Source of the DNA: Chitinophaga terrae (ex Kim and Jung 2007)
Lineage (GTDB): Bacteria; Bacteroidota; Bacteroidia; Chitinophagales; Chitinophagaceae
DNA: 64,000 nucleotides
Direction: 5' to 3'
Assembly: GCF_900107795.1 (NCBI RefSeq)
Contig: NZ_FNRL01000013.1
Span: 1-64,000, forward strand
The translations under genes and the position numbers were made by a program. The notes beneath the pieces were generated by a model. It was not told the DNA's origin and made no database searches. It saw only the letters and a list, made by a program, of their open reading frames with translations. Below, piece by piece: positions 53,429 to 61,668 of the stretch. The stretch's first letter is position 1. Each line of letters begins with the position of its first letter.

Positions 53429-53995
53429 TTAAAAAATCAGTTGTTGAAGCTGATTTTCCCAGGATTGTCCAACGGGTTCCAGGTCCTGGATCTTTCTCAG
53501 GTGGTGTTTGGTATGGCAGATAATGAAATAGAGGCTTTCGCGCATGGTTAGTTTACCCATCAGCGGATGCGGCAATCTGTATTTATCAAGTTCAGGTTCT
53601 GTCCATTCGGCCAGCTTCCTGTTTAGTTTCTGGTGTAAGGAAAGAAATTCTGACAGCAGGGCTATTTTTTGCGCAGGGTAAGCAATGCCCGGCATCCATT
53701 CTTTGATGCTGCTGCAACCATTTCCCTGCAGATCATCGTACATGGCGCTCACCTGGTCGTAGGAGCGGGAAGGCGATGAACTGACGCCATAATACCGTAA
53801 AGTGATCTTCGGGTATCCAAGCCCGTTACAGGTAGGGCGAATGGATTTTACCAGGTGTTCCAGGTGCTGACCTGTAGACCATTGGCCGTTTAAGGCTACG
53901 GTGAAGCGTATATCGGGGAGCGCACTGATGTAGTCGACTAATTCGTCGAATTCCTCATCCAGCCTGTTTCGAATTTTCAATTGGTTCAGGTACAT
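53429..53995 (-). CDS. DinB-family protein
   Basis: A 188-residue helical-bundle protein of the DinB group. It contains WSTGQHLEHLVKS with a probable metal-ligand His, and ICHTKHHLRKIQDL near the C terminus with two further His in the usual place. Members are metal-binding enzymes, some acting as thiol transferases; the substrate is unknown. It is 31 bases upstream of the patatin-like gene on the same strand. Confidence 0.78.
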   Translation of the reverse strand: MYLNQLKIRNRLDEEFDELVDYISALPDIRFTVALNGQWSTGQHLEHLVKSIRPTCNGLGYPKITLRYYGVSSSPSRSYDQVSAMYDDLQGNGCSSIKEWMPGIAYPAQKIALLSEFLSLHQKLNRKLAEWTEPELDKYRLPHPLMGKLTMRESLYFIICHTKHHLRKIQDLEPVGQSWENQLQQLIF

Positions 53996-54191
53996 AGGAA
54001 TGATATTTTAGGGTTCAAAATCACAATTTCAACAGCTCAATTAAATTAATACCGGCGCCATCGCAACCTCGCTGAAGGTACGCCAGTTTTGCGTGTTGGC
54101 CAATTTTTACGAATATATTTTAATTTATTTTATGTATTTTTTTGGAATGATGGATGAGCTGGAATGTGATTTTTTGAATTAAAAACTTATA

Positions 54192-54401
54192 TTATTCTAA
54201 TATATCACACATAAATCCTTGTTCTCTAACAAAAGCAACAATCTCCTGTTCGGCTACTTCCAGGTCTGCTATCCGCAGCACTTTATCGCAATCCTCCAGG
54301 TCTACATGACAATTGCTCACATGGAAACTGGTTGAGAGAGCCTGGATCAGTGTTTGCCGGGCTTCCGGTGTTCCGATATTGGTTTTAAATACGCCGATCA
54401 T
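54192..54401 (-). CDS. Small conserved-looking protein downstream of the sigma-factor pair
   Basis: A 69-residue protein: MIGVFKTNIGTPEARQTLIQALSTSF, then VSNCHVDLEDCDKVLRI. The beta-alpha-beta pattern with Cys before and after the second strand recalls a heavy-metal-associated-like fold, but the standard metal-binding CxxC is absent. I know similar short proteins from Bacteroidota but no function. It is 11 bases after 54413-54826 and probably cotranscribed with the sigma factor. Confidence 0.65.
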   Translation of the reverse strand: MIGVFKTNIGTPEARQTLIQALSTSFHVSNCHVDLEDCDKVLRIADLEVAEQEIVAFVREQGFMCDILE

Positions 54402-54412
54402 AATGCTACAGT

Positions 54413-54826
54413 TTAAATATTAGGTTCTTCCCTGCCAGGTTCTTTAGGCTTGGGTTCAATGTCGTCCTCTTTCCAGAAGTCGCGGCCCCAGGAATTAAAG
54501 CCGGCGCTGCAACGTTTTTTCCATAGATCACGCATTCTTTCTTTCTCTTCGTCTGTCATATTCTCCATCTTATGGCGAAGACGTTCTTTCCATCTGCCCT
54601 TCGGGCCTCCGCCATGGTGATTATGCCAGCCGAACAATAGTTTGCCAAGTAAAAGAAGTCCCAATGCCTGCCAGAAAGTGACATGCGGGCCATTAAAGAG
54701 TTCCGGTATAAGGCAGTTCCACAGGGTCATTGTCAGGAAGCCTACGGCTGCGATGAACAATGCACCCAGGAAGATAAATTTAAGTATGTGAAGTCCTTTT
54801 CTTCCACGACCATTACGGTAGTTCAT
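54413..54826 (-). CDS. Membrane protein next to a sigma factor, possible regulator
   Basis: A 137-residue protein with two membrane helices at about 17-38 (FIFLGALFIAAVGFLTMTLW) and 52-66 (FWQALGLLLLGKLLFGW), then a His/Gly-rich link (WHNHHGGGPKG) and a charged C-terminal region (KMENMTDEEKERMRDLWKKRC). The ATG at 54826 was preferred to an upstream TTG. It follows the sigma-factor gene by 16 bases; such partners are often anti-sigma factors or stress sensors, but no known anti-sigma domain is visible. Confidence 0.7.
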   Translation of the reverse strand: MNYRNGRGRKGLHILKFIFLGALFIAAVGFLTMTLWNCLIPELFNGPHVTFWQALGLLLLGKLLFGWHNHHGGGPKGRWKERLRHKMENMTDEEKERMRDLWKKRCSAGFNSWGRDFWKEDDIEPKPKEPGREEPNI

Positions 54827-54842
54827 AACCAAAAGAATTAAA

Positions 54843-55430
54843 TTAATCGTTTAATAATTCGCTGTAAACATCTGCCAGTTTTTCCCTGAGCATTAATACA
54901 GCATAGCGTTTGCGCGACAGAAGGGTGTTTACGCCGATCCCTGTTTCTGCACTGATCTCCTTAAATGATTTCCCTTCCAGTTCATGCGCAATAAAAACTT
55001 CGCTTTGTTCACGGGGCAATTCGGCAATCGCCTCCATGATCGCTTCATATAATACTTTCCTGATCAGGGGCGCATCGGCGCCTTGTTCCCTGGAGGCCAG
55101 CAGTTCCGGTAACAGCAGTACTTCCTCTCCTTCAACCTCCCGGGTATGATCTGCAAAAGGAGATTCTTTCTTTTTCCGGAACCAGTCGGTGATCCGGTTA
55201 CGGGTCACTGCAAAGAGCCAGCCCGTAATTGAATCGATCTGGCTGCCCAATCGCAGGTATTCAGTGAACTGGGACAAAACATCCTGCAAAATATCCTCCG
55301 CATCCGACGCATTGTTTACCCGCTGACGGATAAAGTTCAGTAGTCGTTTGCGCTCCTGTTTCACAGTGGCTTGTATGCGTTCGTTCTGTTCCAGGGCCAT
55401 AATATTACTTGAAAGGGCAAGCTGTTTCAT
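54843..55430 (-). CDS. ECF-type RNA polymerase sigma factor
   Basis: A 195-residue sigma-70 family factor. Region 2 contains DAEDILQDVLSQFTEYL and SITGWLFAVTRNRITDWFRKKK; region 4 contains AIAELPREQSEVFIAHELEGKSFKEISAETGIGVNTLLSRKRYAV. The start MKQLALSSN (55430) or MALEQNERIQ (55400) is likely; the frame extends further upstream only through translated repeat DNA. It heads a three-gene leftward cluster with a membrane protein and a small protein. The target genes are not identifiable. Confidence 0.88.
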   Translation of the reverse strand: MKQLALSSNIMALEQNERIQATVKQERKRLLNFIRQRVNNASDAEDILQDVLSQFTEYLRLGSQIDSITGWLFAVTRNRITDWFRKKKESPFADHTREVEGEEVLLLPELLASREQGADAPLIRKVLYEAIMEAIAELPREQSEVFIAHELEGKSFKEISAETGIGVNTLLSRKRYAVLMLREKLADVYSELLND

Positions 55431-55486
55431 CTTAATAAGGATGACGAAGCAGCGGGAAGGATATTTTAAAACCGGTAAAATTTTTT

Positions 55487-55660
55487 TTTCACGCAAAGGA
55501 GCTAAGGAGCAAAGAAGCAAAGGAGTTTTGATTGAAGCGAATTTTAAGAAGCAAAGGGAACGAAAATTATGTAGCATAACACAATCTTCGCTCCCTTTGC
55601 TTTCTCTTTTTTCTTAATACAGTTCTTTGCTTCTTTGCTCCTTGGCACCTTTGCGGGAAA
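55487..55660. repeat. Intergenic inverted repeat, TTTCACGC family, copy 5
   Basis: The left end TTTCACGCAAAGGAGC and the right end GCGGGAAA form the outer arms, with GGAGCAAAGAAGCAAAG paired in both. The centre holds TGATTGAAGCGAAT, the element-specific block shared with copies 1, 3a and 3b. The right end is two bases from the stop codon of rsmG. It lies upstream of the sigma-factor gene. Confidence 0.82.
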
Positions 55661-55662
55661 CA

Positions 55663-56292
55663 TCAACTCTTCGCCAGTACCACGTATTTTTCTTTGAAAC
55701 TTTCTTCGGGGAAGATATCGTAAACCTTTACGAGCCGGGGTTTCAACCCGCTTTCGGAGATCTCCTGTGCCAGGTCGCCTCCTTTGAGGCAGATCAGTCC
55801 TTTTTCGAACTGCTTGCCCGGAACAGTGGATTTCTTCATCAGCGATTTGCTCCATCTCCACAGGTCGCCCAGGGGTGCTACCGCCCTGGAAACCACGATA
55901 TCAAATTTCCTGTTTTTAATCTCTTCCACGCGGGTATGCGCAGTGGTTACATTTTTCAACCCTAATTCTGCCGCTACTCCTTCTACCACTTTTATCTTCT
56001 TACCAATAGAATCTACCAGGTGAAACTGCACTTCAGGAAAGAATATAGCCAGCGGAATACCCGGGAAGCCTCCGCCGGTGCCCAGGTCCAGGATCTGCGT
56101 ACCCGGTTGGAAGTCTGCCAGCGCAGCAATACTGAGAGAATGCAATACATGCTTCTCATATAATGCGTCGATATCTTTACGGGAGATCACATTGATCTTC
56201 TCGTTCCAGTCCTTATATAATCCCTGTAACGCGCTGAACTGCGCAACCTGTTCAGGTGTGAAGTCGCTGAAATATTTCAGAATAATTTCCAT
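55663..56292 (-). CDS. rsmG: 16S rRNA (guanine-527-N7)-methyltransferase
   Basis: A 209-residue Rossmann-type methyltransferase that modifies G527 of 16S rRNA. YKDWNEKINVISRKD, HSLSIAALADF, LDLGTGGGFPGIPLAIFFP (SAM site) and VSRAVAPLGDLWRW are diagnostic. Loss of RsmG gives low-level streptomycin resistance in other bacteria. The ATG lies four bases after a TACTTTTG box, so the message may be leaderless. The stop lies two bases from the inverted repeat. Confidence 0.94.
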   Translation of the reverse strand: MEIILKYFSDFTPEQVAQFSALQGLYKDWNEKINVISRKDIDALYEKHVLHSLSIAALADFQPGTQILDLGTGGGFPGIPLAIFFPEVQFHLVDSIGKKIKVVEGVAAELGLKNVTTAHTRVEEIKNRKFDIVVSRAVAPLGDLWRWSKSLMKKSTVPGKQFEKGLICLKGGDLAQEISESGLKPRLVKVYDIFPEESFKEKYVVLAKS

Positions 56293-56296
56293 GCCG

Positions 56297-56304
56297 CAAA
56301 AGTA
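56297..56304 (-). promoter_or_regulatory. Promoter -7 box for rsmG, four bases before the start codon
   Basis: TACTTTTG, then CGGC, then ATG on the minus strand; same box and spacing as at mqnB. Confidence 0.6.
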
Positions 56305-56330
56305 ACCAGTATTCCCCTCTTTTTAAGTGA

Positions 56331-57467
56331 TTACCACTTGTTTTTGGATTTAAACAGCAGGGCAGGGGTGAAAATCACATAATAGAAGACCATGAATATA
56401 TCCATCAACCAGCTGAATTTAAACAGGTCGCTTTCATCCAGCTTTTTCATGGCAGCAAAAGTAATGACAGATTGTACCAATACTTTAAAACCAAATATGC
56501 CTAATACATACCATAAGATCGGGGGAGCGAAGAAAAGACCGAATATAAACGCGGGGTAAAAAAGGAAATGGGTCAGAGAGAAAAGGCCTAAAACGAATTT
56601 ATGCCCGAAGCGGTAATGCTTACCGGTCGACATATGCCTGGTCTTTTGCTGGAACCAGCTTTTCCAGCTCAGCTTAGGTTCCGAATAAGTAAACGCCTGT
56701 TTATTGATCACTACCCCAACATTCCTGGGGGTGGCGGCAATGTTTACAAACAGGTCGTCGTCGCCGCTTGCCAGGTGCTGGTGACTGGTAAAACCTTTAT
56801 GTTTGAAGAACAGGTCACGCTTATACGCCAGGTTACGGCCAACGCCCATATAAGGCATACCGCTCATGGCAAAGGAGAGGTGTTGCAGCGCGCTGAAAAA
56901 AGTTTCATAGCGGATCACCTTATTCAGGAATCCCGGCTTTTTGTGATAAGCGCCATATCCCAGCACAATTTCTTTGTCGCCCGAAAATCCCTGGCTCATT
57001 AACGATAACCAATAAGTGCTTCCTGGTTTACAGTCGGCATCTGTCAGTAATACTTTGTCGTACTGCGCACCTTTAAGCCCAATAGACAAAGGATATTTTT
57101 TACCGGGGATGAATTTGGCAGCCTGTTTTATTTCTATATGCCGGTAGTGTGGATAACCTGGCTCGATAGATTGGAGATAGTATTTGGTATCGTCTTCCGA
57201 ATTGTCGTTTACCACGATCACTTCGTATTCAGGTTTCATGTGCTGATGATAGCGCTGTTGCAATACGCCCGGCAGGTTTTTCTGCAGGTTCAGCTCTTCA
57301 TCCTTTGCACAGATGATAACAGAAAAAGGCCCGTCCGGTATCTGGTCCAGGTCAAATTTACGTCTATAGAACGCTACCCGGGAAAAGATAAAAAGGTAAT
57401 AGAATATCTGGATTCCGGCTACGGCAGCAAAAAAGTATAAGGCAATTTCACCTAGATGGTCAAGCAT
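56331..57467 (-). CDS. Family 2 glycosyltransferase, membrane-bound
   Basis: A 378-residue processive-type glycosyltransferase. An N-terminal membrane helix (about 7-30) precedes the GT-A domain with FSVIICAKDEE, VIVVNDNSEDDT, LLTDADCKP (metal-binding DxD), SGDDDLF and QQKTRHMS (acceptor-binding, QxxRW-like). Three further membrane helices lie at about 290-370. It probably extends a polysaccharide or a lipid-linked sugar; the substrate is unknown. A TATTTTTG box lies eight bases upstream of the ATG. Confidence 0.88.
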   Translation of the reverse strand: MLDHLGEIALYFFAAVAGIQIFYYLFIFSRVAFYRRKFDLDQIPDGPFSVIICAKDEELNLQKNLPGVLQQRYHQHMKPEYEVIVVNDNSEDDTKYYLQSIEPGYPHYRHIEIKQAAKFIPGKKYPLSIGLKGAQYDKVLLTDADCKPGSTYWLSLMSQGFSGDKEIVLGYGAYHKKPGFLNKVIRYETFFSALQHLSFAMSGMPYMGVGRNLAYKRDLFFKHKGFTSHQHLASGDDDLFVNIAATPRNVGVVINKQAFTYSEPKLSWKSWFQQKTRHMSTGKHYRFGHKFVLGLFSLTHFLFYPAFIFGLFFAPPILWYVLGIFGFKVLVQSVITFAAMKKLDESDLFKFSWLMDIFMVFYYVIFTPALLFKSKNKW

Positions 57468-57475
57468 AATGCTGG

Positions 57476-57483
57476 CAAAAATA
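57476..57483 (-). promoter_or_regulatory. Promoter -7 box for the glycosyltransferase gene
   Basis: TATTTTTG on the minus strand, eight bases before the ATG at 57467. Confidence 0.5.
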
Positions 57484-57607
57484 TAAAATTTTTGTTATCT
57501 GTAAAAAGAATTAGATCATTTTTGATATACTCTTAAAAGGAGGTTAAAAAAGGGAAAATCATCCTGATCTTATGACGAAAATAACCTGAATCCCGGAATC
57601 TATTCAA

Positions 57608-57615
57608 TATCTTTG
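57608..57615 (+). promoter_or_regulatory. Promoter -7 box for tgt
   Basis: TATCTTTG matches TAnnTTTG, 19 bases before the GTG start of tgt. Confidence 0.5.
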
Positions 57616-57634
57616 CCGCCTGAAAACTTGAAGT

Positions 57635-58765
57635 GTGAACTTTGAACTCATAACAACCGATACTCATAGTAAAGCCCGGGCCGGGAAGATCACAACCGAC
57701 CATGGGGAAATAGCTACGCCCATTTTTATGCCTGTAGGAACGGTAGGCAGTGTGAAGGCTGTTACACAGGAACAATTGCGCGACGCTGTTCAGGCCCAGA
57801 TCATCCTGGGTAATACCTATCATTTATACCTCCGCCCCGGACTGGAAGTATTATCCAAAGCCGGCGGTTTACATAAATTTAATGGCTGGAACCGTCCTAT
57901 CCTTACAGATAGCGGTGGGTACCAGGTGTTTTCCCTGGCGGCTAACCGCAAGATCAAGGAAGAAGGAGTGGTATTCCAGTCGCATATCGACGGTTCCCGT
58001 CACCTGTTCACACCGGAAAACGTAATGGATATACAGCGGACGATCGGCGCCGATATTATTATGGCGTTCGACGAATGCCCGCCTTATCCTTCCGAATACC
58101 GGTATGCCCGCAAATCAATGGACCTGACCCATCGGTGGCTGGACCGTTGCATCCAACGCCTGAAAGATACCCAGCCGGCTTACGGGCACGAACAAACGTT
58201 ATTCCCTATTGTTCAGGGAAGTACATATAAAGACCTGCGCAAGGCTTCGGCTGAATATATTGCAGGCAGGGGATGTGCAGGTAACGCTATCGGTGGGCTG
58301 AGCGTAGGAGAACCCGAACAGGAGATGTATGAAATGTGCGGCCTGGTTTGCGAGATCCTTCCCACAGAGAAACCCCGCTACCTGATGGGCGTGGGTACCC
58401 CATGGAATATCCTGGAAAATATTGCCCTGGGCGTAGATATGTTCGACTGCGTAATGCCTACCCGCAACGGGCGTAACGGGATGTTATTCACCTGGAACGG
58501 GGTTATCAATATCAAAAATAAAAAATGGGCGACGGATTTCACGCCGATCGATGAACACAGCGCCTGTTTTGCAACCCGCGATTATACCAAAGCTTATCTC
58601 CGCCATCTTTTCGTGGCCGGCGAAATTTTAGGTATGACTTTAGCGAGTATTCACAACCTTGCCTTTTACCTGGAACTGGTCACCGAAGCCAGGAAACAGA
58701 TCCTGCAGGGCACCTTTGCCAGCTGGAAAGCCAGCATGGTGAACCAGTTGAAGACGCGCCTCTAA
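57635..58765 (+). CDS. tgt: tRNA-guanine transglycosylase (queuosine insertion)
   Basis: A 376-residue enzyme that swaps guanine-34 of GUN-anticodon tRNAs for preQ1, completing the queuosine route whose earlier steps (folE, queD, queE) are also in this window. Signatures: IFMPVGTVGSVKAVTQ, LTDSGGYQVFSL (catalytic Asp), MAFDECPPYP, GNAIGGLSVGEP and DCVMPTRNGRNG. The CxCxxC-H zinc site is degenerate: the region reads HSACFATRDYTKAYLRHLF with one Cys. The start is GTG. Confidence 0.93.
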   Translation: MNFELITTDTHSKARAGKITTDHGEIATPIFMPVGTVGSVKAVTQEQLRDAVQAQIILGNTYHLYLRPGLEVLSKAGGLHKFNGWNRPILTDSGGYQVFSLAANRKIKEEGVVFQSHIDGSRHLFTPENVMDIQRTIGADIIMAFDECPPYPSEYRYARKSMDLTHRWLDRCIQRLKDTQPAYGHEQTLFPIVQGSTYKDLRKASAEYIAGRGCAGNAIGGLSVGEPEQEMYEMCGLVCEILPTEKPRYLMGVGTPWNILENIALGVDMFDCVMPTRNGRNGMLFTWNGVINIKNKKWATDFTPIDEHSACFATRDYTKAYLRHLFVAGEILGMTLASIHNLAFYLELVTEARKQILQGTFASWKASMVNQLKTRL

Positions 58766-58781
58766 CTATAAAATAATCTAA

Positions 58782-58789
58782 TATCTTTG
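58782..58789 (+). promoter_or_regulatory. Promoter -7 box for the LptF/LptG gene
   Basis: TATCTTTG, seven bases before the ATG at 58797; suggests that the permease gene has its own start in addition to read-through from tgt. Confidence 0.5.
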
Positions 58790-58796
58790 GGATCAT

Positions 58797-59879
58797 ATGA
58801 TCACTAAAATAGATTGGTACATTTTAAGAAAGCTGATAGGAACATTCATTTATTCCCTGATGATATTCCTGTTGATTTCTGTTGTGATAGATGTCACGGA
58901 GAAGGTAGACGACTTCATGAAAAACCATCTGTCGCTACGCGAAATCGTAGTGGATTACTACTTCGGGTTTATCCCGCATATCCTGGCGCTTTTATTCCCC
59001 CTGTTCATATTCTTATCTGTTATCTTCTTTACTTCTAAAATGGCTTACCGGTCCGAGATCATCGCCATTTTAAGTTCAGGCGTGAGCTTTGCCAGGTTTC
59101 TCAGGGCTTACTGGATAGGCGCTTTCCTGTTCGGGGGTGTTCTCTGGCTGGCCAATTTCTGGGTTGTACCAAATGCCAACCGTATCAGGACCTCGTTTGA
59201 GAATAAATACCTGCATAACCACGAAGATCAGCGGTCGCAGTACAATAAGCTATTGCGTATCGACAGCTTCGCCTATGTATCTTTCGGTACTTATGATCCT
59301 AACTACAAAACAGGAAGCTCTTTTGAACTGTTTACGGTAGATAAGCAACAGATGACTTCCAAGTTAAAGGCAGACCGTATTTCCTGGGATACCGCCACTC
59401 AAAAGTGGAAACTGGATTTCATTTCTTTTCGTACCATGAATGGATTGAAGGAAACCTGGGTCTCGAAGCAGGACACGCTCCTGAAGATCCCACTTGTGCC
59501 GAAAGACCTGATAGAAGAGAAGAACCTGCAGGAGGCCATGACCACCCCTGACCTGCGAAGGTATATCGCACGGGAAGAGATACGGGGTTCTGAAGGATTG
59601 AACACTTACCGGGTAGAATATTACCGGCGTACTGCCTCTGCGTTTGCCGTCGTGATCCTGACGCTTATCGGCGGTATCATTGCTGCCAAGAAAGTGAGGG
59701 GAGGAAGTGGGCTTCACCTGGCCTTAGGTATTGTTATCAGTGCCAGCTATATCATATTCCTGCAATTTGCTACAGTATTCTCTGTAAAAGCAGACCTGAA
59801 CCCGCTTCTGGCGGTCTGGATACCCAATATTATTTTCGGCGGAGTAGCGCTTTATCTTTACAAGAAAGCGCCTAAATAA
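58797..59879 (+). CDS. LPS export permease, LptF/LptG family (YjgP/YjgQ)
   Basis: A 360-residue inner-membrane protein with about six membrane helices in two groups (residues about 15-120 and 280-357) separated by a periplasmic beta-jellyroll-like domain. DWYILRKLIGTFIYSLMIFLLISVVIDVTEK at the start and GGIIAAKKVRGGSGLHLALGI near the end are typical. LptF and LptG form the membrane part of the transporter that lifts lipopolysaccharide from the inner membrane; LptF versus LptG cannot be separated here. Confidence 0.9.
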   Translation: MITKIDWYILRKLIGTFIYSLMIFLLISVVIDVTEKVDDFMKNHLSLREIVVDYYFGFIPHILALLFPLFIFLSVIFFTSKMAYRSEIIAILSSGVSFARFLRAYWIGAFLFGGVLWLANFWVVPNANRIRTSFENKYLHNHEDQRSQYNKLLRIDSFAYVSFGTYDPNYKTGSSFELFTVDKQQMTSKLKADRISWDTATQKWKLDFISFRTMNGLKETWVSKQDTLLKIPLVPKDLIEEKNLQEAMTTPDLRRYIAREEIRGSEGLNTYRVEYYRRTASAFAVVILTLIGGIIAAKKVRGGSGLHLALGIVISASYIIFLQFATVFSVKADLNPLLAVWIPNIIFGGVALYLYKKAPK

Positions 59880-59886
59880 ATTTTCT

Positions 59887-59947
59887 GAAGCGGCCCGGGA
59901 GCTGCAAAGCGGTTGTCATCACTGTTTTGCAGCTTCCGGGCCGCTTC
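59887..59947 (+). terminator. Large hairpin after the permease gene
   Basis: GAAGCGGCCCGG-AGCTGCAAA (from 59887) pairs with its complement ending at 59947. The stem is about 20 bases with one bulge; there is no clear T run. Confidence 0.65.
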
Positions 59948-60271
59948 TGCATTTAAATTCATTGCTTCTTCCCCGGGCTTATAAATATCTCTTCGCAACC
60001 AGGCTTCAAATTTTTCTTTCAAAATTTTCAATTCGTTCTGAAAAATTTACATTTCTTTAACGTCCGTTTAAATGTCATTTATTTTTTATTCGTATATGAA
60101 TGATTTCTATGTGTAAAATTTAGGTGCTTTTTGTAGTGAATGAATGAATGTATCATCAATTTCTGCTGTTAATTTGACATTAAATAGTGGCCAGGGGTAG
60201 CAACTTCGTTAACAAATCGTTACTTTTGGCTATTGATCGTTTTTGATTTCATTAATAACAATAGCTGTAAA
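59948..60271. other. AT-rich leader region of gltA with a promoter box
   Basis: About 320 bases without a gene. TACTTTTG at 60221-60228 fits TAnnTTTG and would give a leader of roughly 40 bases before the gltA ATG. The remainder is AT-rich with no recognised RNA. Confidence 0.45.
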
Positions 60272-61597
60272 ATGGGGTATATAAAAGAGAAGTTCAAGAG
60301 TAAAGCAGATGAACTTAACGTCGAAGTAAAAGACATGATCAAGAATCATGGAACCAAGAAAATTGAAGAAGTGACAGTAGGACAGGTGTATCAGGGAATG
60401 CGTGGAATTACCGGCCTGGTGACTGAAACTTCCCTGTTGGATGCTAATGAAGGGATTCGTTTTCGCGGATATTCTATTCCAGAGTTAAGGGAGCATTTGC
60501 CGAAAGTGCCTGGTGGTGCAGAACCTCTTCCGGAAGGTATTTTTCATCTGATGCTGATAGGTGAATTGCCTACAGAAGCAGATGTACAATACATTTCCAG
60601 CATGTGGGGCCGCCGCTCTCATGTACCTAATCACGTTTTTGATGCTATTGATGCGTTGCCGATCTCTACTCACCCTATGACCATGTTCACCGTTGGTATC
60701 ATGGCTTTGCAAACAGAATCTTCTTTTGCAAAAGCGTATGCAGACGGGATCAATAAAAAAGATTACTGGAGCTACACCTATGAAGATACAATGAATCTCA
60801 TAGCGCGTCTGCCCCGCATTGCAGCTTATATCTATCGTCGCAAATATAAAAATGGCCAGCATATTCAACCTAACGGGATGCTCGACTGGGCAGGCAACTT
60901 TGCCCATATGTTGGGTTTCTCCGATCCGGGTTTTGCTGAACTGATGCGTTTATACATGGTGATCCATGCAGATCACGAAGGTGGTAACGTAAGCGCTCAT
61001 ACCACTCATCTTGTAGGTTCTGCGTTAAGTGACGCTTACCTCTCGTTCGCCGCAGGAATGAATGGTCTGGCTGGTCCGTTACATGGACTCGCCAACCAGG
61101 AAGTGATCAAATGGATACTGCAGATGCGGGAAGAATTAGGCGGCGGTTCTCCAACTAAAGAACAGATAGAAGCTTATGTTCGTAAAACCCTGGCCGAAGG
61201 TAAAGTAGTACCGGGTTATGGTCATGCCGTTTTACGTAAAACAGATCCACGCTTTACCGCCCAGATGGAATTTGCTAAAAAGCATCTGCCAAATGATGAA
61301 CTGGTGAAGATCGTATGGACTGTTTATGAAACTGTTCCTCCAATTTTACAGGAATTAGGCAAGGTGAAGAACCCCTGGCCAAATGTAGACGCACATTCCG
61401 GCGCATTACTGGTACATTACGGGTTGGTAGAATACGAATTCTACACTGTATTGTTCGGCGTTTCCCGTGCACTGGGCGTACTTGCATCCCTCTGCTGGGA
61501 CAGGGCGCTGGGCCTTTCTATCGAACGTCCGAAATCTGTGACTACAGAATGGATGAAGCAATTTGTAGAAGGCAAAGTCGACGCAGTAACAGAATAG
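60272..61597 (+). CDS. gltA: Citrate synthase, eukaryotic/mitochondrial-like type
   Basis: A 441-residue TCA-cycle enzyme joining oxaloacetate and acetyl-CoA. Active-site residues: His in GPLHGLANQEV, His in VPGYGHAVLRKTDPR, and Asp in NVDAHSGALL. GYSIPELREHLPK and IHADHEGGNVSAHTTHLVGS resemble the mitochondrial form more than the E. coli hexameric form. The ATG at 60272 was preferred over a frame opening 39 bases upstream. It is followed by an intrinsic terminator. Confidence 0.94.
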   Translation: MGYIKEKFKSKADELNVEVKDMIKNHGTKKIEEVTVGQVYQGMRGITGLVTETSLLDANEGIRFRGYSIPELREHLPKVPGGAEPLPEGIFHLMLIGELPTEADVQYISSMWGRRSHVPNHVFDAIDALPISTHPMTMFTVGIMALQTESSFAKAYADGINKKDYWSYTYEDTMNLIARLPRIAAYIYRRKYKNGQHIQPNGMLDWAGNFAHMLGFSDPGFAELMRLYMVIHADHEGGNVSAHTTHLVGSALSDAYLSFAAGMNGLAGPLHGLANQEVIKWILQMREELGGGSPTKEQIEAYVRKTLAEGKVVPGYGHAVLRKTDPRFTAQMEFAKKHLPNDELVKIVWTVYETVPPILQELGKVKNPWPNVDAHSGALLVHYGLVEYEFYTVLFGVSRALGVLASLCWDRALGLSIERPKSVTTEWMKQFVEGKVDAVTE

Positions 61598-61622
61598 TTA
61601 ATAGTTATAATTGTTTTTTACT

Positions 61623-61668
61623 AAAAAAGGTAAGTGGTAGAATTTTACCATTTGCCTTTTTTTTATTT
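61623..61668 (+). terminator. Intrinsic terminator of gltA
   Basis: AAAAAAGGTAAGTGGTA (61623-61639) pairs with TACCATTTGCCTTTTTT (61646-61662) with G-T pairs, around a six-base loop, followed by more T residues. The first in-frame start-like codon of recG (GTG 61634) is inside this stem. Confidence 0.85.

Noticed and set aside
55348..55617. 89-residue plus-strand frame overlapping the sigma-factor start and a repeat
   Set aside because: Part antisense to the sigma gene and part repeat translation.
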